Part shown: positions 1 to 5,282 of the stretch, one piece after another | Position numbering within the stretch: position 1 is the first letter of the stretch | Layout of the letters: every line of letters begins with the position of its first letter | From: Bacillota bacterium | GTDB lineage: Bacteria; Bacillota; UBA4882; UBA10575 | Assembly (NCBI GenBank): GCA_012512605.1 | Contig: JAAZDX010000036.1 | Coordinates: 1 to 10,297 of the forward strand | DNA length: 10,297 nucleotides | Direction: 5' to 3' | Notes under the pieces: model-generated | Told to the model about the DNA's origin: nothing | The model's input: the letters and a program-made list of their open reading frames with translations, nothing else | Database searches by the model: none | Made by a program: the position numbers and the translations under genes

Positions 1-438
1 CTTCAGGAGGGCTTTCGTCCGTTTCGGATTAATATCATTTAACACCAGGAAACTCTGGTCAGTCGTGGCGGCTCCAATCTGGGTTGCCTTTCCGCCCGGA
101 GCCGAGCAAAGATCCAAGATCCGTTCCCCCGGCTGTGGTGTTAAGGCAACAACCGGCAGCATCGCGCTGGGGTCCTGGAGATAATAGAGGCCCGCGTAAT
201 AATAAGGGTGCATGGAAGCTTTAAATCCCTTGGGGAGGTAATAACCCTCTGCACACCACGGAACCGGTGTTAATTCATGAGGGAAGATCCGGAGAAACTC
301 CGCAACCGTGATTTTCTTGGTGTTCACCCGCAAGCTTTGGATCATGACTTTTCGCTTTAGTTCACGCATGAAAGTTTCATATTCTTCCGGATCCATTAAG
401 CGCTGCATTTTCTGTCTAAACTCTTCAGGTAGCTTCAT
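1..438 (-). CDS. rRNA (cytosine-C5) methyltransferase, RsmB/RsmF (NOL1/NOP2/Sun) family, 5' part only
   Basis: This is the first 146 codons of a gene that runs off the left edge. Family members transfer a methyl group from S-adenosylmethionine to C5 of a cytosine in rRNA, and a few act on tRNA. An N-terminal region of about 90 residues carries 'SLRVNTKKIT' near residue 37, the usual substrate-side segment. It is followed by 'YYLQDPSAMLPVV' and the SAM-binding motif 'ILDLCSAPGGKATQ' near residues 107-120, which is diagnostic of the family; 'VLNDIN' near residue 133 is motif II. The two catalytic cysteines would lie outside the window. The ATG at 438 is preceded by AAAGGAG about 10 bases away. 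Full-length relatives are roughly 450 residues. The family is certain, but the target base cannot be told from this part. No clear promoter was found in the gap upstream, although the tRNA terminator implies a separate transcript. Confidence 0.93.
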   Translation of the reverse strand, partial: MKLPEEFRQKMQRLMDPEEYETFMRELKRKVMIQSLRVNTKKITVAEFLRIFPHELTPVPWCAEGYYLPKGFKASMHPYYYAGLYYLQDPSAMLPVVALTPQPGERILDLCSAPGGKATQIGAATTDQSFLVLNDINPKRTKALLK

Positions 439-752
439 TTGACCACTTCTCCTTTACCCACCCGCCCATTTTCCACTAGCATGCTTTGAATAACATGGCC
501 TTATTAGGTTCTCCATAAAAAACCGTCATCCTTCAAGCCACCCGCGTCCATTCCGTTCTCCGCTCCAACTACTTAGAAAATCCTAGTCTGTCCTTCTTCC
601 GCCGCCAAGGGCGCCGCTGATTAGACCTGCTGCTGTCCGCCTTCGGGGCTTGTCGCCCGTCTGGCCTTGGATTTTCGTCTTGCCGGACCAGTCAGTCCCT
701 CACCCCGTTTTTAAGAGGGACTTGACAACGCCAGCGTGGGCGACTACCAAAC
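439..752. other. Gap of about 314 bp with no convincing gene
   Basis: The stretch lies between the start of the rRNA methyltransferase gene and the terminator of tRNA-Ala. I see no ORF with a canonical start and ribosome-binding site on either strand. One Arg/Lys-rich minus-strand frame of about 39 codons (ending near 585) has only a CTG at its open end and is not called. The stretch holds one strong hairpin (691-726) and a smaller GC-rich one (GGGC-GACAA-GCCC, about 645-660). It presumably also contains the 5' leader of the methyltransferase gene. Confidence 0.6.
691..726. repeat. Long inverted repeat / hairpin
   Basis: AGTCCCTC at 694-701 is exactly complementary to GAGGGACT at 715-722. 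The stem extends by GTC/GAC (691-693 with 724-726) if T723 is bulged out, which gives about 11 bp around a 13-base loop. No T-run follows on either strand, so it is not a typical intrinsic terminator. It lies 27 bases beyond the tRNA terminator in the direction of transcription. Its role is unknown. Confidence 0.6.
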
Positions 753-778
753 AAAAAAACCGCCATCAAAGATGGCGG
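753..778 (-). terminator. Intrinsic terminator of tRNA-Ala
   Basis: Read on the minus strand, an 8-bp perfect stem CCGCCATC / GATGGCGG with a three-base TTT loop is followed by seven Ts. It begins 14 bases after the tRNA 3' end, so it ends the tRNA transcript and isolates it from the downstream rRNA methyltransferase gene. Confidence 0.93.
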
Positions 779-792
779 ATCGTGCTTATTTT

Positions 793-868
793 TGGTGGAC
801 CTGGAGGGATTCGAACCCTTGACCTCTGCGATGCGAACGCAGCGCTCTCCCAGCTGAGCTACAGGCCC
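793..868 (-). tRNA. tRNA-Ala (anticodon CGC)
   Basis: The 76-nt gene folds into a complete cloverleaf with an encoded CCA end. The acceptor stem GGGCCTG / CAGGTCC contains the G3-U70 wobble pair, the main alanyl-tRNA synthetase identity element, and the discriminator base is A73. The D-arm is GCTC-AGCTGGGA-GAGC. The anticodon stem is CTGCG/CGCAG around the loop TTCGCAT, giving anticodon CGC, which reads GCG codons. The variable loop has 5 nt and the T-loop is TTCGAAT. The T-stem has an A-C mismatch at its outer pair (49-65), with the other four pairs intact. The gene has its own terminator. No separate promoter fits in the 18 bases between it and the upstream terminator-like hairpin. Confidence 0.97.
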
Positions 869-886
869 ATATGAATCTTGTGAGAG

Positions 887-909
887 AAAAAAGCAGCCCG
901 GTCCGGGCT
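887..909 (-). terminator. Terminator-like hairpin between the small ORF and tRNA-Ala
   Basis: On the minus strand a perfect 6-bp stem AGCCCG / CGGGCT with a 3-base loop (GAC) is followed by GC and then six Ts. It overlaps the stop codon of the small cysteine-rich ORF and ends only 18 bases before tRNA-Ala. The stem is short but entirely GC-rich. It may end the small transcript, or act as a partial terminator through which the tRNA is transcribed. Confidence 0.65.
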
Positions 910-1096
910 ATCCACGGAACAAACATTTACCACCAAAATAATCATCCCACTTTTGGCATTTCCGCACTAGCTTCAAGGTCCGGGGGGATTCATTACCCGA
1001 TCGACATGTGTCGTCCAATTGGTTATAATTACTACATTCTTTACAAACTTTGAGGACCTCTTCTCTAGATAGATGAAAAACCAATGTCTTCACCAC
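908..1096 (-). CDS. Small cysteine-rich protein of unknown function (possible metal-binding)
   Basis: I do not recognise a named family. The 62-residue product begins with a hydrophobic and charged segment ('TLVFHLSREEVLKV'). It then has Cys at about 18, 21, 31, 47 and 57 (CxxC-x9-C-x15-C-x9-C). The first four are spaced like a small zinc or iron-sulfur knuckle, with 'PRTLKLVRKCQKWD' between. A near-consensus promoter (1134-1161) and a terminator that overlaps the stop codon frame this ORF as its own transcription unit, which supports it being real. The weak point is the start. The GTG codons at 1096 and 1093 have no good Shine-Dalgarno site. A TTG at 1084 sits six bases after a GGTGGTG that could serve weakly. 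The ORF could instead be a leader of the tRNA transcript that is open by chance. Confidence 0.5.
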   Translation of the reverse strand: MVKTLVFHLSREEVLKVCKECSNYNQLDDTCRSGNESPRTLKLVRKCQKWDDYFGGKCLFRG

Positions 1097-1133
1097 CGAT
1101 CGAGGTCATTACTGGAGTTTGCTTTATACTTAG

Positions 1134-1161
1134 ATTATATCATAATTATACAGGATTTCAA
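1134..1161 (-). promoter_or_regulatory. Near-consensus SigA-type promoter
   Basis: On the minus strand TTGAAA (1156-1161) is separated by 16 bases from a perfect TATAAT (1134-1139) in an AT-rich setting. Transcription would start near 1127 and run into the small cysteine-rich ORF and then tRNA-Ala. It is the best vegetative promoter in the window, as expected for a tRNA gene. This leaves open whether its main product is the small ORF or the tRNA. Confidence 0.72.
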
Positions 1162-1224
1162 CCCTAACTTATGGAACGCTTTTAAGCTCGCTGTCTGCCC
1201 CTGTTTTCCTTCTTTACCTTTGCT

Positions 1225-2058
1225 TTACCGGCTTCCGGTTCCCCCTTTACGGAAAATCAGGATATTCTGGTGGGTAATATTCGGCACATAACAACGTTTG
1301 ATGGCATAGGGCCGTAGCGGACGCTGGGTGGCTTGGTTCCACCAAATCCGCATCCCTTTCCATTTAAAGCCCGCTTGCTGCATTACTTCGGCCACCTTAA
1401 TACTTAAGGGGTAATACTCCCCGTTTTGGTAACGGTCACCGATCAGAATGACTAAATAACGACGGGGTATTAGGATCCGAAAGGCCTCTTGGGCAAAGGC
1501 CGCCATCTTCTTTAGGTACGCGGAAAAAGTGGCGGCATTACCAAAATCCTTCTCTTCCCCCGGGTTATACATGGCAAAGTTTGTTTCCCGCGTAAAGGTC
1601 ACCCGGTGGCTACAACCATAGGGTGGATCGGTAATGATCGCCGCTACCTGTTCTGGTGGGAACTTTTTTAATTCCTCAAGGCAATCGCCGTTGATCATAA
1701 AACTTTTGATTTCCCGTCCTGCTTTCCCATGAACCAAACCTTGCTGGCCAACGCTGAACTCCGTCGTGATCTCCTGAAAAACCCGGATCCAATCGGGATT
1801 CAACTCGATACCGACTGCCCTCCGCTTCACCAGTTCCGCACCGAGCAAAGTGCTGCCAACACCGGCAAAGGGATCAAGGACCAGTTCTCCTTCTTTCGTA
1901 AAAAAAGAGATGATCTCGGCCATCAGTTCCGGCGGCTTGATCGCCCCGTGTTTTTTCCGTAACGGGTGGGTGAGATCCGGTGGAAAATTCGTCGGGTAGA
2001 GTGAATTCGTCCAGTAAAGCCTCTGCGCACCGGTTAGATCATTTAAGGGGTTTTCCAC
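1225..2058 (-). CDS. Solitary DNA methyltransferase (N6-adenine/N4-cytosine type), permuted motif order
   Basis: This enzyme should methylate an exocyclic amino group of A or C in DNA using S-adenosylmethionine. From the GTG start (277 aa), a motif X-like segment ('KKHGAIKPPELMAEII', about 35-50) leads to SAM motif I 'LDPFAGVGST' (61-70) and motif II 'GIELNPDW' (83-90). Catalytic motif IV 'TDPPYG' follows at 143-148. The C-terminus 'HQNILIFRK' resembles motif VIII and its flank. This order, X-I-IV-VIII, is the reverse of beta-class enzymes (IV...X-I), and there is no long target-recognition insert. No endonuclease gene is adjacent, so it looks like an orphan. The GTG at 2058 is chosen because GGAGGT lies 7 bases before it. 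The upstream ATG at 2088 would add 10 residues but has no ribosome-binding site. Sequence specificity cannot be read from the protein. Confidence 0.86.
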   Translation of the reverse strand: MENPLNDLTGAQRLYWTNSLYPTNFPPDLTHPLRKKHGAIKPPELMAEIISFFTKEGELVLDPFAGVGSTLLGAELVKRRAVGIELNPDWIRVFQEITTEFSVGQQGLVHGKAGREIKSFMINGDCLEELKKFPPEQVAAIITDPPYGCSHRVTFTRETNFAMYNPGEEKDFGNAATFSAYLKKMAAFAQEAFRILIPRRYLVILIGDRYQNGEYYPLSIKVAEVMQQAGFKWKGMRIWWNQATQRPLRPYAIKRCYVPNITHQNILIFRKGGTGSR

Positions 2059-2064
2059 ATTAAA

Positions 2065-2070
2065 ACCTCC
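2065..2070 (-). promoter_or_regulatory. Ribosome-binding site that decides the methyltransferase start
   Basis: GGAGGT on the minus strand lies 7 bases before the GTG at 2058 and inside the longer reading frame that opens with ATG at 2088. That ATG is preceded only by a T/C/A-rich stretch without purine-rich complementarity to 16S rRNA. An out-of-frame ATG also lies nearby, but only the GTG is in frame. Confidence 0.7.
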
Positions 2071-2143
2071 GTAGGCAATTCCTTTCATGGTAGTTTACGT
2101 TTGGAAGGTTTATTTTATGTGTTAACCCCGGCGCCGCCACTCC

Positions 2144-3433
2144 CTACCAGTTAAACATGAAATTAAAACTGACACTCTCGTCCAGTAAATCATAACCCAG
2201 ATCCGCCTTGAAACAGTGGAGGTCTTTAACCAATTTTACCTCGTTTTCCACCCAAAGCGGCTCAATCCCCGTTTGCCACCGGGTTTCGCCGTCAACCTCG
2301 ATCCGCCACGTACGGGCAATATTAACCCCTCCGGACCAAGTTGTCCTTAGATACCAACCATTCAGGCTATTACTTTCAAGGTCACCTTCCCCGTAAAAGA
2401 GACCCGCACCCAAAGCAAAGCCCGGAAGCCAACGCCCCGTCAAGTGCAGACCATAATCCGCACGCCGTTGTTCGCCCTGTTCCTTCCCGTCAAAACTGGA
2501 ATTATAGCTAAGTTCCAGGTTGCTTTTGTTCGTTAGCGGTCCCCTGACCGAAAAAGTATGCTCACCAGAGGTTAAATCGTCCCAATCGCGCTGTACAGCC
2601 GCCCTGAACTGCACGGGTGCCCAGTTATAGGTGAGGCTGGCGTTCCCCCGCAGGTATTCCTCCCAAGTCAGCGTCGAATTGAGAACCAAACCGGGGAGTG
2701 GTTTCCAATTCATTCCGCCCTGGACATTCCACCACCGATTGGTTCCGACTCCGCCGCCGTAATTCAGGCTAACCTGATTGTTAACCTGATGCGTCAACCG
2801 GCCAATCACGTAAAAACCACGGGTCCGATTGACCCCGATCTCCAACTGGGGCCAGTTTTCAAACTGGTCGGGTGCGAAAGTTACCGGCGGCAGTGGGAGT
2901 ACCGGGAGGTTCTTCAAGTATAACAAACCGCCATCCACATGCACCCGATCGTCAACCAACCGGACCCGCCCCGCTTTAATCTTTACACACGGGGACGTAA
3001 GCTCACAGCGGGTAAAGGAGCCTCCTTGCACAAGAATCTCTTCTCCCCGTAGTTCCCCTGTTTGCCCAGTGTAAAAAGACGAGCCAACCGCACCGCGGAA
3101 GGCAGTCAGCGTCCCCTCCTCCGTATGGAAAGAATAGACGAGACTTTCCCCTTCCCAGTTGCCTGTGGCCGTCTGCAACTTAACCCCTTGTTCCGCCGTG
3201 ATGATCTCTGTCTCCTGGTTATAAAAGACGGTCTCCGCTTGCAACTGAAAATCACCACTGGTCATAATCACGCCCCCGCTGGCGCGATAAACCCGGGAAT
3301 CCGGATCAAACTCGACCATCCGGGCTTCGATCTCCACTTCCCGGGGAACAGTAGCCAAAGCCGGGGTGCCAATCCCGGCTAACAGGACAAAAATAAAGGC
3401 AATCCATACTATTTTTAGCTTATTTGACTGCAT
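2144..3433 (-). CDS. OstA/LptD-like protein with signal peptide and short C-terminal beta-barrel
   Basis: The 429-residue product starts with a Sec signal peptide (QSNKLK, hydrophobic core 'IVWIAFIFVLLAGIG', cleavage near 'TPALA'). Residues about 30-150 form the OstA/LptA-like beta-jellyroll ('ASGGVIMTSGDFQLQAETV', 'ITAEQGVKL'). They are followed by the LptD-type 'GGSFTRCELTSP' segment and 'YLKNLPVLPLPP'. From about residue 195 to the end I count roughly 14-16 short alternating polar/hydrophobic strands, and the chain ends 'SFNFMFNW'. A final aromatic residue is typical of outer-membrane barrels. LptD inserts lipopolysaccharide into the outer membrane, but it is usually 700 or more residues with a 26-strand barrel, so this is a short relative. 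The ATG at 3433 is chosen for the signal peptide. A TTG at 3541 with an AAAGGA site would add 36 non-signal residues. A scaffold or assembly protein of the spore coat or envelope is an alternative. Confidence 0.72.
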   Translation of the reverse strand: MQSNKLKIVWIAFIFVLLAGIGTPALATVPREVEIEARMVEFDPDSRVYRASGGVIMTSGDFQLQAETVFYNQETEIITAEQGVKLQTATGNWEGESLVYSFHTEEGTLTAFRGAVGSSFYTGQTGELRGEEILVQGGSFTRCELTSPCVKIKAGRVRLVDDRVHVDGGLLYLKNLPVLPLPPVTFAPDQFENWPQLEIGVNRTRGFYVIGRLTHQVNNQVSLNYGGGVGTNRWWNVQGGMNWKPLPGLVLNSTLTWEEYLRGNASLTYNWAPVQFRAAVQRDWDDLTSGEHTFSVRGPLTNKSNLELSYNSSFDGKEQGEQRRADYGLHLTGRWLPGFALGAGLFYGEGDLESNSLNGWYLRTTWSGGVNIARTWRIEVDGETRWQTGIEPLWVENEVKLVKDLHCFKADLGYDLLDESVSFNFMFNW

Positions 3434-3455
3434 TAAACTCGCTACCCTTTCCTTT

Positions 3456-3541
3456 TTGGCGCTTGGACAGATTAGGAGCAACCCATACTCCATCGCCTTT
3501 AGGCTAAAGCCTTCTAAGTTCTGTTTTCGCTGCTTCGCCAA
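3456..3541 (-). ncRNA. Structured leader before the OstA/LptD-like gene (unassigned)
   Basis: If the gene starts at 3433, the bases upstream are untranslated and can fold. A closing stem TTGGCG/CGCCAA (3536-3541 with 3456-3461) encloses a second helix, ACAGA/TCTGT plus TTAG/CTAA (3467-3475 with 3514-3524, two-base bulge). That helix encloses a junction with GGAG...CTCC (3475-3478 / 3488-3491) and two mutually exclusive GGC/GCC hairpins (3495-3504 or 3502-3511). The nesting suggests a regulatory RNA. I compared the core by eye with common riboswitches (c-di-GMP-I, fluoride, TPP, cobalamin, glycine) and none fits. It could be chance, or coding sequence if the TTG start is used. Confidence 0.35.
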
Positions 3542-3587
3542 TAAATCCTTTCCCCGGTAGACAGAACATTATGTCAGCCCTTGTTTT

Positions 3588-5174
3588 TTAATCCATTTTC
3601 CAAGCCTTTTGAAAAAGCGGGTAGCCTTGGGGCGTATAGTTAACCCCCGTCAATTTACTAGAAACCAGGTAAGGTTTGACACTGAAATATAAGGGAATAA
3701 CCGGTAGATCGGAGATCAACCGTTCTTCCAAGCGATGATAGATTTTATACCGGCTGATACTATCCATGGTCTGCCGGGCAGTCGAAAGCCAATAGTCATA
3801 TTCGGGGTTTTGGTATCCGGAGAAATTCTCCTCCGCTTCAGAATGGAATAGTTGGAAAAAGGTCATCGGGTCCGGGTAATCACCGGTCCACCCTTGCCGC
3901 GCCGTATAAAAGCGGTTCTCTGCCGCCAACTCCAAAAATTCCTCGTAACGAACGGCTTTTATTTTCGTCTTCAAACCCAAATTGATCTCCCACATCTCGG
4001 CGACGGTCTTCGCCATCTCCAGGGGAATCAGACTATCAACCGCCAAAATTTCCATTTCCGGGTAACCATCCTCGTTGGGGTAGCCCGCTTCGTACAGAAG
4101 TTCCAAACATCTTTTGCCGTCGGCGGCCCCAATGAGGTCACCACCGGTTTGCCGGAAATCGCTCCCGCTTTTACTGTCGGCCATCCCGGGAGGGATCAGT
4201 CCCGTCGCAGGCACCCCCGCGTAGCCGAAAATCTTGGCCACGAGGATGTCCCGGTTGATTGCGGCGGAAAGGGCTTTACGGAAAAGGGGGTTGTCCAAAG
4301 GGGGGCGTCGGGTATTTAAATAAAGAAAGCCCGTCCCCATCGTGGGTACTTGAACCAAACGGTCGGTGTATTCGCCAAACATGGAAAAGGGCGGATCTTC
4401 CAATAGATCGTACATCCCGGCACCGAACAGCATAACTCCGGTTTTGGGCGGTAAAAATGTTACTTTGATCTCACCAATGTTTCCCCTTTCGCCCCGGTAA
4501 TGCTCATTCGCCACCAGCACCGCATGGCTCCCCCCTTCCACTTGGTCGATCCGAAACGGACCATTACTACAAAAACCGGGGGCGAAATTTAGGTCTTGCT
4601 CCTGAAGGTATTTGGGATGAACGGGTAGGAAGGCCGGGAATGTTAAGAGACTCAAAAAATAGCTGCAAGGCTCCTCCAACTCAATTTGGAGAACACGTTT
4701 ATCTAAAGCCTTAATCCCAATCTCCTCCGGGGCCGTCAGCTCCCCCTCCCGGAAAGCTTTGGCGTTTTTGATCACGTCAAGTAACGACCGGGCGGGAGTG
4801 GCAGTTTCCGAAGTGATAATCCGTTTCCAGGATAATTCAATATCGGCCGCTGTCAGCTGATCCCCATTGGACCAGTAGGCTTCCTTCAGGTGAAAGGTAT
4901 AAGTTTTCGCATCAGCGGAGATATACCACTTCGCGGCCACCCCGGGCGTTAAAACTCCGTTGTCCCAAACGACCAAACCTTCATGCAGATTAGCCAGGAG
5001 AATTTTTTCCGCATCGACCATGGCAAACAAAGGATCGTAAGATAAAGGGTTCGCCGTCACGTTAATGGCGATACTTTTGCTCGCCGATGTCGTCGTCAGG
5101 TTTCCCGGGATAAAAACAGTTACGATCAAGATAAGGACCAAAACTGTCAATAGCTTTTTGTTTCTGCTCTTCAT
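3588..5174 (-). CDS. ABC transporter solute-binding protein, family 5 (OppA/DppA-like)
   Basis: Exported receptors of this family capture oligopeptides, dipeptides, nickel or similar ligands for an ABC importer. The 528-residue length is normal. After the signal peptide ('KSRNKK' plus a hydrophobic stretch to about residue 24) come 'VTANPLSYDPLFAMVDAEK', 'LHEGLVVWDNG' and 'TFHLKEAYWSNGDQLTAADI'. Further on are 'SNGPFRID', 'FLYLNTRRPPLDNPLFRKA' and 'GDYPDPMTFFQLFHSE', all hallmark segments. No Cys lies in or just after the signal region, so there is no lipobox and the mature protein would be soluble. No permease or ATPase genes are adjacent, so it is an orphan and its ligand is unknown. The ATG at 5174 (GGAG 13 bases upstream) is preferred to a TTG at 5195, whose Shine-Dalgarno site would fall at or before the predicted transcript start. 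Confidence 0.92.
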   Translation of the reverse strand: MKSRNKKLLTVLVLILIVTVFIPGNLTTTSASKSIAINVTANPLSYDPLFAMVDAEKILLANLHEGLVVWDNGVLTPGVAAKWYISADAKTYTFHLKEAYWSNGDQLTAADIELSWKRIITSETATPARSLLDVIKNAKAFREGELTAPEEIGIKALDKRVLQIELEEPCSYFLSLLTFPAFLPVHPKYLQEQDLNFAPGFCSNGPFRIDQVEGGSHAVLVANEHYRGERGNIGEIKVTFLPPKTGVMLFGAGMYDLLEDPPFSMFGEYTDRLVQVPTMGTGFLYLNTRRPPLDNPLFRKALSAAINRDILVAKIFGYAGVPATGLIPPGMADSKSGSDFRQTGGDLIGAADGKRCLELLYEAGYPNEDGYPEMEILAVDSLIPLEMAKTVAEMWEINLGLKTKIKAVRYEEFLELAAENRFYTARQGWTGDYPDPMTFFQLFHSEAEENFSGYQNPEYDYWLSTARQTMDSISRYKIYHRLEERLISDLPVIPLYFSVKPYLVSSKLTGVNYTPQGYPLFQKAWKMD

Positions 5175-5207
5175 TTTACAATGTTCTCTCCACAAGGCTT
5201 TTCCTTT

Positions 5208-5236
5208 ATTCTATCAGAATTACCGCGGGAATTGAA
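5208..5236 (-). promoter_or_regulatory. Extended -10 promoter of the solute-binding protein gene
   Basis: On the minus strand TAGAAT (5208-5213) is preceded by TGA, an extended -10 (TGn). A weak -35 hexamer TTCAAT (5231-5236) lies 17 bases upstream. It sits directly after the terminator of the dap cluster, so the gene is a separate unit. Transcription would begin near 5201, which favours the ATG at 5174 over the TTG at 5195. Confidence 0.5.
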
Positions 5237-5240
5237 TAGA

Positions 5241-5269
5241 AAAAAACGGGCGTTAAAAACCCGTTTTTT
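5241..5269 (-). terminator. Intrinsic terminator of the dap/dpa cluster
   Basis: The 10-bp stem AAAAAACGGG / CCCGTTTTTT with a 9-base loop ends in a T-run on both strands. On the minus strand it begins 14 bases after the dapA stop codon and closes the cluster. The sequence is symmetric and could work in both directions, but no plus-strand gene needs it. Confidence 0.9.
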
Positions 5270-5282
5270 CTCTCGTCGCGGT

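Noticed and set aside
471..640. SRP RNA, 6S RNA or RNase P RNA in the gap before the rRNA methyltransferase gene
   Set aside because: None of the conserved core motifs of these RNAs could be found on either strand.
724..752. Plus-strand TTGACA at about 723-728 with TACCAA 17 bases on, as a promoter antisense to the tRNA
   Set aside because: The -10 is poor, no gene lies downstream on that strand, and the -35 overlaps the stem of the 691-726 hairpin.
650..874. Plus-strand 74-codon ORF ending 'GGIRTLDLCDANAALSQLSY'
   Set aside because: It runs antisense through tRNA-Ala. This peptide is the well-known false translation of the complement of a tRNA gene, often misannotated in databases.
2129..2136. 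Palindrome CGGCGCCG between the barrel gene and the methyltransferase gene
   Set aside because: Eight GC bases are too short to be meaningful alone, and no T-run follows to make it a terminator.
3542..3587. Possible promoter (CATAAT as -10) for the OstA/LptD-like gene
   Set aside because: The -10-like hexamer is acceptable, but the hexamer at the -35 position matches the consensus at only about three of six bases. Read-through from the upstream gene is as likely.
3852..4319. Plus-strand 155-codon open frame
   Set aside because: It lies entirely opposite the solute-binding protein gene and has no ribosome-binding site or recognisable motif.
5195..5195. TTG start at 5195 for the solute-binding protein
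   Set aside because: Its AAAGGA site would lie at or before the predicted transcript start near 5201, and the signal peptide begins naturally at the ATG at 5174.
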